DNA of 64,000 bases, taken from Gnetum montanum. Its lineage: Eukaryota; Streptophyta; Gnetopsida; Gnetales; Gnetaceae. The notes under the pieces are model-generated. The model was not told the DNA's origin. It worked only from the letters and a program-made list of their open reading frames with translations, and did not search any database. The translations under genes were made by a program, and so were the position numbers. Of the stretch, positions 33,673 to 45,999 are shown piece after piece (position 1 is the stretch's first letter; each line of letters opens with the position of its first letter). The stretch lies in NCBI GenBank assembly GCA_015680685.1, contig MNCI01010871.1:410811-474810 (forward strand). Reading direction: 5' to 3'.

Positions 33673-34556
33673 GCCTTTCCTTCCTTGATCATTGGATCCT
33701 AAGGTCAACCAAGAAGCCAGTAGATAGGGGTTTCTTTCTTTTTGTGCTGTAGTGGGCAACCTCCCTTCTCCCTAGTAGCAATAGCTCTAAATGGTCGATG
33801 AGTAGTAGGTGACTTGTCAGAGGCAGTAGCATGCACATCAAGTGATTACACAACACGTGTCATAGGTTCTCAACAGCAACGATAGTCTCTCTTGGTGGTC
33901 CATGTCAAAGGCTCTCCCTCTCCAGTGATAGCTTTGAATGATGACAATCGTAGGTTACGCGTAGATGACTACGATGGGTGGCATGAATGGATGTTAAGTG
34001 TCAACAACATGTGCATGATAGTGCATAGCATTAGAAGCTCTCTTCCTCTCTCTCCCTCCTTCCTACTTTGATCTATGCACTACAAATGGTAGTTAGTGTG
34101 GTGAAGTATGTGGTAGATGTAGATGCATGTTGGTAGTGATGTGTGATGACAACGACACATGACAATCTCTCCCATCGATGGTGGCACATGTAAGTGATGA
34201 TAGACGTGCCTACACACAATGTGTCAGAGGCTCTCTTTCTCGTGACGTCAGCAATGATGTGTGGCTTTGGAAAAGGTTAGATCATGTGGAGATGTTGCAA
34301 TGGCAATAGTAGTTAGCAAGCACTGACAACAACGTCAGTGGTCACATGGTAGCAGATAGTAGCAGCATCCTTCTCTCTCCTCCCTTCCTCAATAGATAGT
34401 GATAGAAAGAATCACAAACTACAACATAGGATTCTCTCGTCTTTCTTTCTTTAGTAATGGTAAAGTTGCAATAGGTGACCTCCCTAGGTTTTCTACCACC
34501 AATGACAGGTTGCATGGTAGGCAATGGCAAGGCACATGGCGGTGGAACAATGTATA

Positions 34557-34584
34557 GATCTCTCTCTCTCTCTCTCTCTCTCTC
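34557..34584 (+). repeat. (CT)n microsatellite
   Basis: About 13 CT units. The homologous tract in the left LTR (32145-32163) is shorter. Confidence 0.9.
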
Positions 34585-34918
34585 TTCTGATGGCTACAAG
34601 CAGTGTCAATTGCAATAGCATCCACAATGATGAGATGGTACTAACTCGCAGTAGCAACAGGAGACCAAGGAAAAGTTTTAAATTTACTAGTTACTGTATT
34701 TTCATTGAATATTAGAATTCAATATAGTTTTTCTATTCAAATTGTCTCAAATTTTTAATTTATTTTGTTTTGTTTTGTTGAAATGTCACATAGCCCTCTC
34801 CAGTTGAGACTATTCTTGGGTTTCTGTACCCATACAGGAGGTGCCATAGGCAAGAGTCTCCTCAAACAAATTTTTCCCTTGATGTTGGTGCATCCAAAAT
34901 TTACGCATCAACATTAAC

Positions 34919-36400
34919 ATTAGTTGAGGCATTCTATTCTAGTTAAGAAGGTTTGGGTAACTCTTAATATCATCCCATACAATAAAGCAAATCAGAATAT
35001 TTACCATAATACAAGTATTAAAATGATCTATGCTCTTTGTTATGGAAAGTTGCAATGGCTATACCATGACTACAATTTAAAAATTCACAATTGAGAAGTC
35101 AATTAAGTCCATGTATAAGATACAAAGCACTCTTTTTGAGCTCCCAATTGAACATGCATATTTCATAATCACCTCTCATAATGCAAACTAGGTTTCCTCC
35201 CCAAATCAAACCTTGCCAACATCATCAGTATGAGCTTAATTGTAAAATTTAGTTATGTAGAAAGGAATATAGCTTCAAAAGCTATCATCATGAATTGCTA
35301 AAAGAGAATAAGGCATGATTGCTACCATGTGCACCCATAGAGTGTATAAAAAGAGAATGAACATTTGTCTTTGTGACTCAGTAGATCTATCACTCTTTGT
35401 ACCATTGCAACAAATAGGATGTTTGTATAAACAAAATGGAAAGGATAAGTTAAATAGTCTTTATCTAGATTGATGAACCATAAATGCATGTGTGCATCAA
35501 TCCTACAAAACAAAATTGCCTCACTACTTTAGTCTTCTTATCACTTGATGACACAATGAGAAAATGGTGATTTCAGGTAACATCTAAACTTGATTCAAGT
35601 TAGGACCTGTGTTGATGCCCTCCTTGAGTTGTCCACAAATGTTTTCGACTTGACATTATTATTCTTTTGCTACTTAGGAAGTTGCATGCATCTCAGCTCC
35701 CAATCCTATTTTACAAGGAAGACCTTGCTAATTGTGTGTTAGTTTCACTAAAGTTACTATTACACTAAGGCCAAGTAGACCAAAGCAAAACATTGATTTT
35801 GTTGTTTTTACTTATTTATGATCTTGTAATTGCAACTCTATAGATGGGTTCTTTGATAACTTAGAATTGTTTTAAATTATGAAGCTTAAAAAGTGTTTAA
35901 TACTTTGAAAATAAACTATTTCATTTACAATATGGCATAAATCTTTGGGATCATGTATGTTAGAAATACAATGAAAACCGAATTTTCACAGATGCAATAT
36001 TTTAAAAGGTTAATATTTCATGAGCCTTGAAATACTTTTTTTATAAATTAATTTAAAGATAAAAGGATTTAACGGGAAACAAATTAAATAAAAAATTTCA
36101 TATATTCATTGTCACTTTACCCTTAACGAACTTCTGAGACGTCACAAAACCAACGACCTCAACCAGCAAATTTGGTATACTCTACTATCATAGTTAAATT
36201 GCTGCTAAAATTACATTTATACTGGGGCTTTTTTTTCAACATCGGTGCATGCATCTTTTTGTTCATGTGCTAATGTAGCGAGTTTCTGCTCATAATTTTC
36301 TTCGGATGCAGACAGTGCTGGTGTCCTGCAACATACATGTTGCATATTTTATTTTATTTTCTTTTGATTCTATTGTTTTTTTTACCCTAAATAGGGTTTT
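34919..36400. other. No gene recognised
   Basis: AT-rich sequence between the long-LTR element and the STIG1-like relic. No domain, LTR or RNA gene was seen. A TATA-like 'aaataggg' region near 36390 could belong to the relic's old promoter, but nothing fixes it. Confidence 0.4.
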
Positions 36401-36486
36401 CTCTATGTGGTAGCAGCAGACCCTCCAACCTTATTTCAAAACTCATTCGGCTGTAGTTTAAGCAAAGCAGACTACATCATCTGTAT

Positions 36487-36633
36487 AAAGCTGAAATTCA
36501 CCATCTCTGCATTGGCATTGCTCCTCTGCTCCCAGATTTTATCCTCCCAAGTTCCCATAAACCGTCATTCAGAATCCTCGAGATCAATCCACATTCAAGA
36601 TTATCAACTCCCAAAATGCTGTGAAACATGATT
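36487..36633 (+). pseudogene. Signal-peptide-like short coding piece, unknown
   Basis: The frame reads KLKFTISALALLLCSQILSS and continues to PKCCET before a stop. A one-base shift then gives CGCIFGGNNVCNG. It looks like the N-terminus of a secreted cysteine-rich peptide, but the expected ATG is CTG. It could be a relic upstream of, or a discarded exon of, the STIG1-like sequence. No family is assigned. Confidence 0.35.
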
Positions 36634-37010
36634 ATTGTGGTTGCATTTTTGGTGGCAATAATGTCTGCAATGGCCAAGCGTGAACCTAATCCGACATCCC
36701 TAGCTTCTCTTAGCCGATTGGTCGCAGAATACTCTTCTCCTAAGAATTTGAAATGCAACAAGAATCCGAGCGTGTGCACGCCCTAGTCATGCTGCAACAA
36801 GTGCGTGGACCTTATCTTTCGGATGATAAGAATGGCAGAATGTGCAATAATAAGAACAAGTTTGCAACCAGAACCAGCTGCTCCAACACCATCTGCACCA
36901 ACCTCGCTCACCAACCACGTCAACGGAACGGATCTCATTGTGTGTATGGACGGCAAGTGCAGGATCAGGACCAACAAATATTATTAACGGTGTCTCATTC
37001 CACCACAGCA
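36628..37010 (+). pseudogene. STIG1-like secreted cysteine-rich protein relic
   Basis: STIG1-family proteins are small secreted plant peptides with a signal sequence, a variable region and a C-terminal cysteine-rich domain; some act in stigma exudate control and pollen-tube growth. Here a hydrophobic start (MIIVVAFLVAIMSAMA) is followed by SLASLSRLVAEYSS and KCNKNPSVCTP, then SCCNKCVDL (family: CCNNKCVDL). The rest shifts frame: SDDKNGRMCNNKNKF and CTNLAHQPRQRNGSHCVYG (family: TDxxNCGxCxxKCKF and CVYG). Damage includes an in-frame TAG at 36784-36786, a frameshift after CVDL, a second near CVYG and loss of several cysteines. The length matches the family. Confidence 0.75.
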
Positions 37011-37026
37011 CAGCACAGCACAGCAC
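37004..37026 (+). repeat. CAGCA short tandem repeat
   Basis: Four to five copies of a CACAG-type pentamer lie just beyond the STIG1-like relic. Confidence 0.85.
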
Positions 37027-37289
37027 GTTGGGCATGGACATGGACATGCTGAATGTGGATACGGCGAGCTACATGTCCAGCTTTCTCCTTCTCATTCTGT
37101 GTCACACTTGACAGAATTGTATTGTGGTGTCCATGTGGGTGCCATGGCCTCCTTCCACGCCAAGTTTGCCTGCCTTCTACACCTGCACATGCACATCGGC
37201 ACTTCACTTCGATGTTGTTGGCCTCTCCCCATAGTATATTAATTAGCTATCTTCCAGAGTCTTATAGATGAAATATTATTTATCCTCTC

Positions 37290-38720
37290 CGAAAAGAAAG
37301 ATAATAACAAATATATTATAGGTTAAGATATTTGAAAGAAACTCTATTATGTTATTATCCTTTCAACTATTTTAATAGGGGTATCATATAAGGTCTGTCT
37401 AGCAAAATAATGTTTTATGTTATGTTATTCATCCATGCAATATATTTTTATGACATGTTATTTAAAGAATGAAGAATTAATTAGCTAACAACAAGCCATT
37501 ACCTTAGTAGTAAGACTCTTAATTTGGCAAAGCTAAATTACATGTTTGATTCTGATGGACAATCCTAAGCTATAAAGTTCTTATTTAATTATATATTTTG
37601 GGGGTAAATATTGTTAATAGAATGTTTTCAATTCCAACACCCTTTCCAATTATATTGAAGATATCCTTGTTTATAATATTATTACTACATTCCTAAATAT
37701 GCATTTTACATTTTTTTAAAAGGTGAGAAATGACAAAGCTATTATAGTTTATCTATTGTATCATGTTGATCAATTTGGTAAAGTTTTAAGCTTTTAGATT
37801 AAATTTTTAAAATCTTCAATCTTATGTAATTAGAGGCTCTAAGATTTATCTTTTTCTAAACCTGCTTATTTGAAAAATTTGGATGTCTTCAAGTTGTTAG
37901 AGATTTCGTTTCCTTTACTAGATTTGCAAAAAATTAATAGAATATGATAAATAAGAAGATTGAGAAAAAGGTTTATAAGTGAAGGGATATGAAGCTTTCA
38001 ATAGATGGGAGAATTTATTATTTTTAAGCATCTTATCCAAGAAGTTCATATGTACTATTCATCGTGTATGCTCCTAGAGGTGCTGCATATCTATTGCAAC
38101 TTGAAATATAACATAGATTTAATTATTTAGTTTAGACTTTTCAGATACATTTTTGTAAGTTACTTTTAATTCTATTAGTTACATTATTACTTTATTAAGA
38201 TGAATATACTCAACTTGTTAAATTATTTTGCTAAAATTTTTACCTATTCTTTACTTCTTGCTACTATTATTGTTGAATGTTGAAATGCAATTATACCTAG
38301 AAAGATGTTCTTTTGTTAGATGTTATATTAACATAGATGCTTGATTATGCTAATTTTATTTTATATTATGCACATATGATTATATAAAAATTTTCTCATG
38401 GAGCATTTAAGATCCTATTCCTACCTAAGTTACATAACTTGTTACTTTTTTTTACTAAAATAAAATTTTGAGCTTGGTTTTAATTAAAACTAAATATATG
38501 TTAGAATAACATTCTTAAGAAAGGTCCTTAAAAGTTGATATCATACTTGAAATTTGAATGTATTTGAGATGTTCAACAACATTAGGATTTAAATCTTAGC
38601 TTCTTAGAATTTGAGTTATAATGCTTTTTTTATTCAAATTTTAGTTTCCTAAAAAAATCTTACATGAATTCTCTCTTCTCTCCTCCTATTCCACAACCCT
38701 CTAATCCATCCACCCCCAAT
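37290..38720. other. AT-rich stretch without a recognised gene
   Basis: No open frame of note, no domain and no LTR boundary on either strand. Confidence 0.45.
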
Positions 38721-38725
38721 CCACC

Positions 38726-38935
38726 TAGAGTAGGTTCACTTCATTTGTTTAACCTTCAAATCCCAGTAAATGAAGATATTATGAAAAACTAATAATTAGT
38801 ATGCTAGAAAACAAGAAACTAGCTATCTTCAATTAATGTAAAGAAGATTAAAATTAGTGATTTCATAACCCACTATCATCCAAATTACTCATAAGTAGTC
38901 AAAAGACATTGCAGAGCATGAGGCTCTATAATTTT
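38726..38935 (-). repeat. Chromodomain element 3' LTR, first part
   Basis: It matches 58280-58460, including 'gacattgcagagcatgagg', and is cut at the gypsy 2 insertion point. Confidence 0.8.
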
Positions 38936-39809
38936 TGATGAGTGGTGGTGCATCCCAACACTCTACCATACAAGTCACAAGTGTTCATGCATGACCAGAT
39001 CGTAATTCATGGATGGACAACATAGATATGCTAGGAGTTGATATTAAGTTTGTGATCGTTGTCTTCTCACTTTGAGTTAGTGAAGTCTAAGTGTATGGTT
39101 TAACTCACAATGAGGTATATGATAAGTGATGTTGTAAGGGTCAAACAACTCTTAGTGGTAAACATGATTAAAAATGGAATTAAAGTCTAAATCTAAGTGA
39201 TACTAAAATGTAAATATATTCCATTCTATAGTAATGAGTATCAAGTCCTAGCTTGCTAGTCATGTCTTGGGATTATGTAATTGTCACTGGGATTACCAAG
39301 TAGAATCACTACTGAGTGAATCAACCGAGACCACTATTGGGTTACCAAACAATTACACATAAATGCTTGAAACTAGTCATATTCATTCCACTTAACTAAT
39401 GAGCATGAAAAGTAAAGTACTTTGGAATGTAAATGACTAAGGTAAGAAAATAGAAAAATTATGCTAAGTAAATGATAGAATAAAAGAGCTAAAGAAATGT
39501 TACAAAGATGTAAAATAGTCTTGATCTTTATTTTCAATCATAAACTATGCCCAAGTACAATTTACATGAATAAAGACTTTGATCAACTACTTAACATCAC
39601 ACTGTACGCATTCACACTATTGCTAAAACTATGAAATAAAACTATAAGAGTTTGGATAAGGGTTGGAAAAAATTATTGTTTCTTGTATTCCTAAGTGTCA
39701 ATATATATAAGGTTTGATAGCTCTCGAGACATCATATCAACAATGACATAGCATGAGCTATGATATCATAGATACAATATCATATTTGATTAAAAAACTG
39801 CTTTTGTCA
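38936..39809 (-). repeat. 3' LTR of gypsy 2
   Basis: On the plus strand it starts TGATGAGTGG and ends CTTTTGTCA. It aligns with 51139-51985 ('catcccaacactctacca', 'gagttagtgaa', 'aaaacatgattaaaaatgg' blocks, quoted in part). Confidence 0.9.
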
Positions 39810-39822
39810 TACCTCCACAACT
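39810..39822 (-). other. Polypurine tract of gypsy 2
   Basis: The minus strand reads GTTGTGGAGGTA just before the LTR start TGACAAAAG. Gypsy 4 has a matching tract (GTTGTGGGGGTA) at 61381-61392. Confidence 0.75.
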
Positions 39823-39999
39823 AACTAGAAACTCATCCTTGAGTTAAAAAAAATGAGCATACAGTCCCTTACAAACTTGGAAGGTAGATCTAACTTGACA
39901 TGACCTAACTATTTACATTACTCTAAATGATGCATTGGTTTTTTTTACAAAAATTGGACATAGTTGGCAATTGACAAACAAAACAAAAATAAAAAATTG

Positions 40000-42775
40000 A
40001 AGTAGCTTGATGTAAGATTTCAGTTCCAAGCGATGAAGGTTCCTCCATCAACTTTGTTCCTTTTTCATCAAGCTTATGCAACTCGTATCTTTTTAGGAGT
40101 GCCTAAATCATTTCTTCCTCCATCCTAGGGTCATGTACCATTCATGAAGATTGTGCATTGTTAGATGGAGTCGGTACATCCCACAAGCATGGAAGTTGCG
40201 AAAATAGTTTATTCGCCTTGACATACCATGTTGTAAACTATCATTGTTCTTTTTCAAAATCCTTGGCCACCTTTCTTAATTCCTTATAATCTATCATTCG
40301 ACACTCTAGGTTTGTCACAATATCCTTCTATGCCTGTTAGCTAGTTTTAACTATTTCAAGGTTGGAGTTTATGACATGTAGCTTCTAGAAAGCATCCTTT
40401 GAATCAACAAACTCCTTCTCATACATGGCATAAATAGCTACTACCTACTACTCAAACTTGTTAAGAGGCCATCCTACTATTAAGCATATCAGAGGTTAGC
40501 TAACCCCATGTACCTTATTAAGTCCTTGATCTGCAGGTCCTTATTCTTGATTTCGGCTTGATGGATGTGGGCTAAGCTATCTAGGATGGGCTACTAGTAT
40601 GATGTTTGGGCAATGATGGAATTGATTTTGGATTTTTTCCATCTAAATTTCCTTTTCATTTATTTGCTTGTACATTTCCACCTTGTCCCTAAAGTATTCT
40701 TTGATCGTTTCATCTTTCTTAGCCTCATTCCTCCATGTGTTTATTTCAATTACAAATGTTTGTTGAATGATGTGTACTTTCTCCATTAATAGGATCTTAT
40801 TTTCACAAGACAATTTTTTCATGTCTTGGTTGACTTGAATGAATTAATAGGATGCTTTCCTCAAGAACATTCTTCTACTTCTCAATGTCAGTCAACCTTG
40901 TGTTATTGATAGCAAGTTTCTAATTCTCCTCCTCAAGAGCAATAAGAGCTTTGGCATGTGCATATGTTTGGGCTTTTGCTATTAAGGCATTTCACACAGC
41001 CTTTTGTCTTTTCACCTTTACATGTATATTTATGGTAATTAGCTATGTTACTTAATTAATTCTATATTTCTTAAGCTAGTCTAGGGTAACAAATTGTGTA
41101 GGGTCCCTTAGTTCTACTATTAGAGCTACCAATTCTTCCTATAGCTTTGGCACTTCATTTTCAACATGTTATACCCTTGTTTTTGCAATCACCAACTTTC
41201 CCTTGGTGGCCATTAGGTCAGACTAAACTATATTGATATCACTAGAGATATCAAAACGATTCTACAAAACTTGACCCATTTACAGTAGTTTGTCAAGTAC
41301 GTCCTCATGTTATGTAGGTGTCATAAAGGTACAAGCTAGCATTTGAGCATCTCTTGCTCTAGAAATATCATTTGATCACACAATGGAAACATTGAATGAC
41401 TCGTTAATGTGGTCAATTATTACCTCTACTACTTCTGTTGCATCATGGTATTACATAACCACAACCATGGTAGCTTCACTAGTTTCTAGTATCATCTAGA
41501 AGGATGCAGTGTTCCCTAATATCTATTGTGCCTCATCCTCCTATTCTTATGACTACAAGGATACCTACCCTCTACTAGGATTTGTAGAAACTATATGCCT
41601 TATAGAGCTTTCTCTGACTTTGTATAGGGGTGAGCCCTCCCTTACTCTCTAGCTAATAGTATCTATGATTTGACGTAGATGGCTCATTAAGGGATGGTAA
41701 TCTTATGGTAGTGGTGGAGCTTACTATTTAGGTTTATCACTTGTAGGTGTTTGATTGTGAGGTCCTACCTACTGTTGTTGATTAGTAACTGGAATGTTAC
41801 TAGCTATTGTAGATCCTGAAGCCCCCTTAGTGCTCATTGGCTTCTCTAACTGATCTTTCTTGGGTGGCACTAGTTTTGACATTTCAACATAGGATGCATT
41901 TTGGACCTTTCATGGGACATCATTGGTGTAGCCCAGAATCCCTGATTTCTTGCATAGCTTCCTAATAAGGAAAGGAAATGGTAATGTTAGTTTCCTTTCC
42001 TTCTTCTCTTCAAACTAGCTCTAGATCTCTAGGAAGAACAAATGGGTGATGTTGGCATTGAATCTCCCCATCAAAATTGTAGTTCCTGAGGCTGCATATG
42101 TTGAGATTGGATTAAGCCTCTTTATTGGAAACAACTAATAGGCCCCCAATCTTCAAATAAATCATCTTCCATAGTGAGCTTGTTATGGTCTTTATCTTCT
42201 TTTCCATAAGCTCTCTATAGCCACAACTTTTTGGCATCAACGTCAAACCTTGTGGAAATAACTGTAACATTGGCTCCAATATTTGGTATGTTCAAGGCTT
42301 TTGCTATTGCCTCAATAAAGTATGATTCTAAGACCCCTTCAATATTTACTATTGCATCATCATGTCTATTTCACAAAAATTTGTAAACTTCTACCTAGTA
42401 CCATTCAACATTACTAGACATTGTTGGCCACAATGGAGACACTTGAAGTTGCATCTTAATAACTTCTGAAGAAAACTCCATGAATGGGCCAGAGTTTAGT
42501 TCCACAATGACCATAGACATTATGGATTTTTCTTAAATGACTTGGAGGCAGTCATCAGATAGCATGAGATGATGTTCCTATTCTAGTACTGGTGGTGCCT
42601 TTAGTTCTACTTGGGCTAAATGTTTTGTGGTAGGAGTTTGTTGGTGGATACTAAATGATTAAGGCTCATGTTCTACAGTTTTAGCCTACAAAGTTTGTTC
42701 TCTAGCTTGGCCTCTTAGTCTTTTGTTACCATGTTGTGAAGGTCCTTCCACTACAAGTCTCTTTGAAGCCATCCC
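40000..42775 (-). pseudogene. Additional coding region downstream of pol in gypsy 2
   Basis: Starting at about 42770 on the minus strand, a broken frame begins MASKRLVVEGPSQHGNKRL, continues with stretches such as FEAIAKALNIPNIGANVT-like and STRFDVDAKKLWL near 42230-42330, and ends with Lys/Glu-rich, coiled-coil-like stretches (for example MYEKEFVDSKDAF near 40420). Stops occur throughout. Its place, sense orientation after pol, is where Athila elements carry an env-like frame and some Tat elements an extra frame. No membrane or fusion feature is visible, so the function is unknown. Confidence 0.55.
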
Positions 42776-42779
42776 TTAT

Positions 42780-44950
42780 TCTAGTTTTGGTTTGATTAAG
42801 TTCTTACCTTTTTTTATCAATTATGGTCTTTATTATGATTATAGCATTAAAGAATTTTCAAAAAGAAACCCCTAATTGGTATATCATTAATTATTATGAC
42901 TTCCACAATTATCATGTCCTTATTTATTATGCCCTTAAATGGTTTATATGGTTAGCTAGGTGAATTAGTTAAGTCCTTTGGCTTCAATTTGATTAGTTAA
43001 TTGTGATATTCTTATTGTGTCCTTACCCTTTATATTATCTTCAAAGTGTTAGGAAATTTCAGCTCAATTATCCTTATGTGTGCACAATAGAACCCCATCC
43101 TACCCCCATGACTAAGGTTAGCACTCCAAGATCAATAGGGTTCCATAATTTCTCAAATCAGAATTATGGTTAGGAAGTTATGAAGTCAGGAAGTTTGATT
43201 GCTAAAGCTTAGAAAAACTGCAAAAACTCCTCTTACTTTGAAATGGTATATTGAAATTTTTTTCTAACTCCTACGCATATATATACTATTTTTATATGTG
43301 CAACATCATAGATGTGACATTATAGCTGCATCATCATATGCCATACGACATTGTAGTTACAATGTCACCTTGAAAACCTTTTGGATTGTTGAGGATTTTC
43401 CAAGGAAAAATTAAGTCAATTGGATAATTTAAAAAACATAAAGACTTTCTAAAGGATCCTAAATCATAGATGATACTTGGGTTTTAAAAATTTTTTGGTC
43501 TAAAGTCATAAGGAAGGAAGTTCAGCCAACAAAAGTGTATTGGATATATATGATATGGTTTGAAGATTTTTAACATATTGACAGACTATAAAACTTTGTG
43601 AGAAGTGATATTTAAGTACTAAAGTGTCTAAGAGGTACAAGATGATGTGGAATTGATCATTAGGTATGAGTTACATGAGTTATACAAGTGGATCCTTTTC
43701 AAAGCAGGCTTTAGCCCTTAGTGCCCTTGTATAACCATGCATAAAAGTGTTCATAGGTACTTAAGGAGTTGAATGTAAAACATACCTATCTAGCAAAACA
43801 CACATGCTAATATCACCAGATTGGAAAAATAACACTATATTATACAAAACCATAAAATTATAATTAAATATACCAATGAGGTGGAATGGAATTTAGAAGA
43901 GATTGGAGAAATTGGGACCATAGGCATAATGAATCCTTGTGTATGATATGTAGTTAAAGTAATCATTAGCCTTTTCGTCCAATATTCAAACCAAGTCCAA
44001 ACCACTATCCAGTGAGATCACATTGTACCATCCCCAAGACTAATAATGACAAGACTACCAATATTACAAGAAGTATTACTACTTGGCAATGTATTTTAAG
44101 GAAAGATTTTATTACTAGCACACTTTTTATTTTTGTGATTTTTGAGAGGCCACCTACCTTTAGGCATGGATAACATGTCTTTCTAGTGGGATCCCCAAAA
44201 AATTTATTCTATGCTTTTATTCTATTTTTACTATGTTGACCTTACTAGAGGACTACCTTTAGGCATGGGTAACATGTCTTTCCAATAACACAGTAAGGCA
44301 ACACTTATTGTACTCTTGCTTTCATTTTGTTTTGTTAGAACTTAAGAAAATAATATAGCCTTAACAATAGGATAAAACTTATAGTAGTAGTCCTAAAGAA
44401 TCCACAAGTCCCCTTGATGTCACAACCTTTTCATTCCCACTTTGTTTGTCACTCTTCTATCTAGGCATAATGATCACAAGTTTATTTTTACATTTATTGT
44501 GAAAATATTATTAGTATGGTCATGGTAAGAACCTCTTATTATTAGAAATAAGTGGTTAGATGGCATGGTCTTATTGTATATAGAATCAATCTTTCCATAA
44601 TCTAAAAATATAGAGAAATATTCACCTTACTAGAACTACATCTTACTTTATTCCATGCACTTTATTAGAAAAATCAACAAAATTATGTATAAGAGAAATG
44701 ATGAGAATCATAGGAAAAATGGAAAAATATAGAAAGAATTTGAAAGACATCAAAGAATATCAAAGGATTGAGAAATGAAAAATTATAAAAGAATGAAAAC
44801 ATATCAAAGAATATGAAAAATTAATAAGAAAATAAAAAAGCTCAGTTTGGTGCCTAAGGATCATATAAGGCACTTCCATGACTATTATTGGAAACAACCA
44901 ACCAAAAGATCAAATAGGTATAAAATAGTTTAGTGAGCTAGGTGTAGTTC
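42780..44950 (-). other. Gypsy 2 non-coding stretch between pol and the extra coding region
   Basis: No domain is seen. Two copies of an 'acctttaggcatgg(a/g)taacatg' block lie at about 44153-44190 and 44253-44287, matching (inverted) gypsy 1 at 29779-29806. The phrase 'tttgtgatttttgagaggcc' near 44135 also has a gypsy 1 counterpart. Confidence 0.6.
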
Positions 44951-44999
44951 AATGAGGAATTGAGATGTTCATAGTATGATTTGACTTGTTGAATATTGA

Positions 45000-45890
45000 C
45001 TAAAACAAGTTTGCGTGGGCAAGTTGGGTGGTAAATTTCCATGGCTCCTAAAGGATACATGGCATGTATGATATAAGGTCCTTCTTATAAGGTTTGGAAC
45101 TTAGCCTTCTATGGCACATTATTGGGATTATATTATAGGACTTTAGCACCTAGTTGGATTGATAATATCAAATACATGAATCATGCCTGAGTTTGGACTA
45201 CTTCTTATTTATTTTGTTTATCATCAAGACTACAAGTCTATTTTCCTCTAAAAGGTTGAGATTCATAAGACGTTCTTTAAGTGCTAGGCTCAAATTTAGG
45301 TTAAGTTTACTAGGAGTAGCTAACATTTGTAGCTCTACCTAAATTGATAGCATAGGTGATTCTCCATATACTAGCTTGTAGGAAAAATATCCTATGGGAA
45401 GTTTCCATGTGGTCCTATAGGCTCATAGAGCATCATTTCGTTTAGTGCTTCAATCTTTCCTAAATTAACTAAGAGTTCTAGTTACTATTCGCATAATTTT
45501 TTAGTTAGTCACTTTTGCTTAACCATTTACTTACATGAGCTTTTTGAATGTAGCACCCATGAAGTATGTTTCATTATCTAATATGAGCATTCATGGCATT
45601 CCAAATCTATTTACCATGTGTTATTGAAAGAATTTAGTAGCTATTTTTGTTGTAGAATTCTTGACTGTAGCTACTTCTACCCATTTGGTACAATAATCAA
45701 CTATCACTATGATGTATGTTTTCCCATTTGACATTGGTGCGATCGATCCCATGAAATCAATTCTCCATATGTCAAATAGTTCCAATGGCTATATTCATTA
45801 TTGTGATCCTTAATTCTTGCCCATTATTCCTCCATCACATTAACATCTCTCACAAGCCTAGGTGAAGGTGTGTGCATCCTAGAATATGGT
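45000..45890 (-). pseudogene. Gypsy 2 integrase
   Basis: The minus strand encodes DIWRIDFMGSIAPMSNGKTY and DYCTKWVEV near 45690-45790, nearly the same as the gypsy 1 integrase core. The C-terminal counterpart of [12 protein letters not shown] lies at about 45380-45420. Stops interrupt it. Confidence 0.85.
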
Positions 45891-45999
45891 AGGCTAGAAT
45901 TAGCCTAGCATCATTAGCTTAGGTGTTGTTCTACAACCTAGGTAGTGACCACCACATGGTCCTTCATGCGCATCTTGTAGAATTCTTTGTTGGTACTTT

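Larger units (their letters stand above)
32961..34913 (+). repeat. Right long LTR, uninterrupted
   Basis: The LTR is 1,953 bp, TGTTGATGC to GCATCAACA. It includes the tandem 21/24-bp array (33485-33672) and a (CT)n tract (34557-34584). At about 34240 it shows the uninterrupted version of the gypsy 1 target site. Confidence 0.9.
20655..34918 (+). mobile_element. Non-autonomous element with 1.95-kb LTRs, split by a nested gypsy element
   Basis: Two long direct repeats (20660-21943 plus 31827-about 32473, and 32961-34913) enclose about 0.49 kb. The right repeat starts TGTTGATGC and ends GCATCAACA; the outer left end reads TATTGATGC. A perfect 5-bp target duplication TTAAC lies at 20655-20659 and 34914-34918. 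No retroelement domain is seen in the LTRs or interior, so it resembles a large retrotransposon derivative moved by helper proteins. Orientation is not certain, because neither a clear primer site nor a purine tract was found. Gypsy element 1 is inserted in the left LTR. Confidence 0.85.

Noticed and set aside
36753-37052. Open frames on both strands around the STIG1-like relic as separate genes
   Set aside because: They overlap the relic in other frames. The plus-strand one carries the shifted second half of the relic; the minus-strand ones are mirror frames in GC-richer sequence.
38936-38940. Clean 5-bp target duplication for gypsy 2
   Set aside because: The flanks ATTTT and ACTGT do not match each other. 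The position is supported only through the empty-site comparison.
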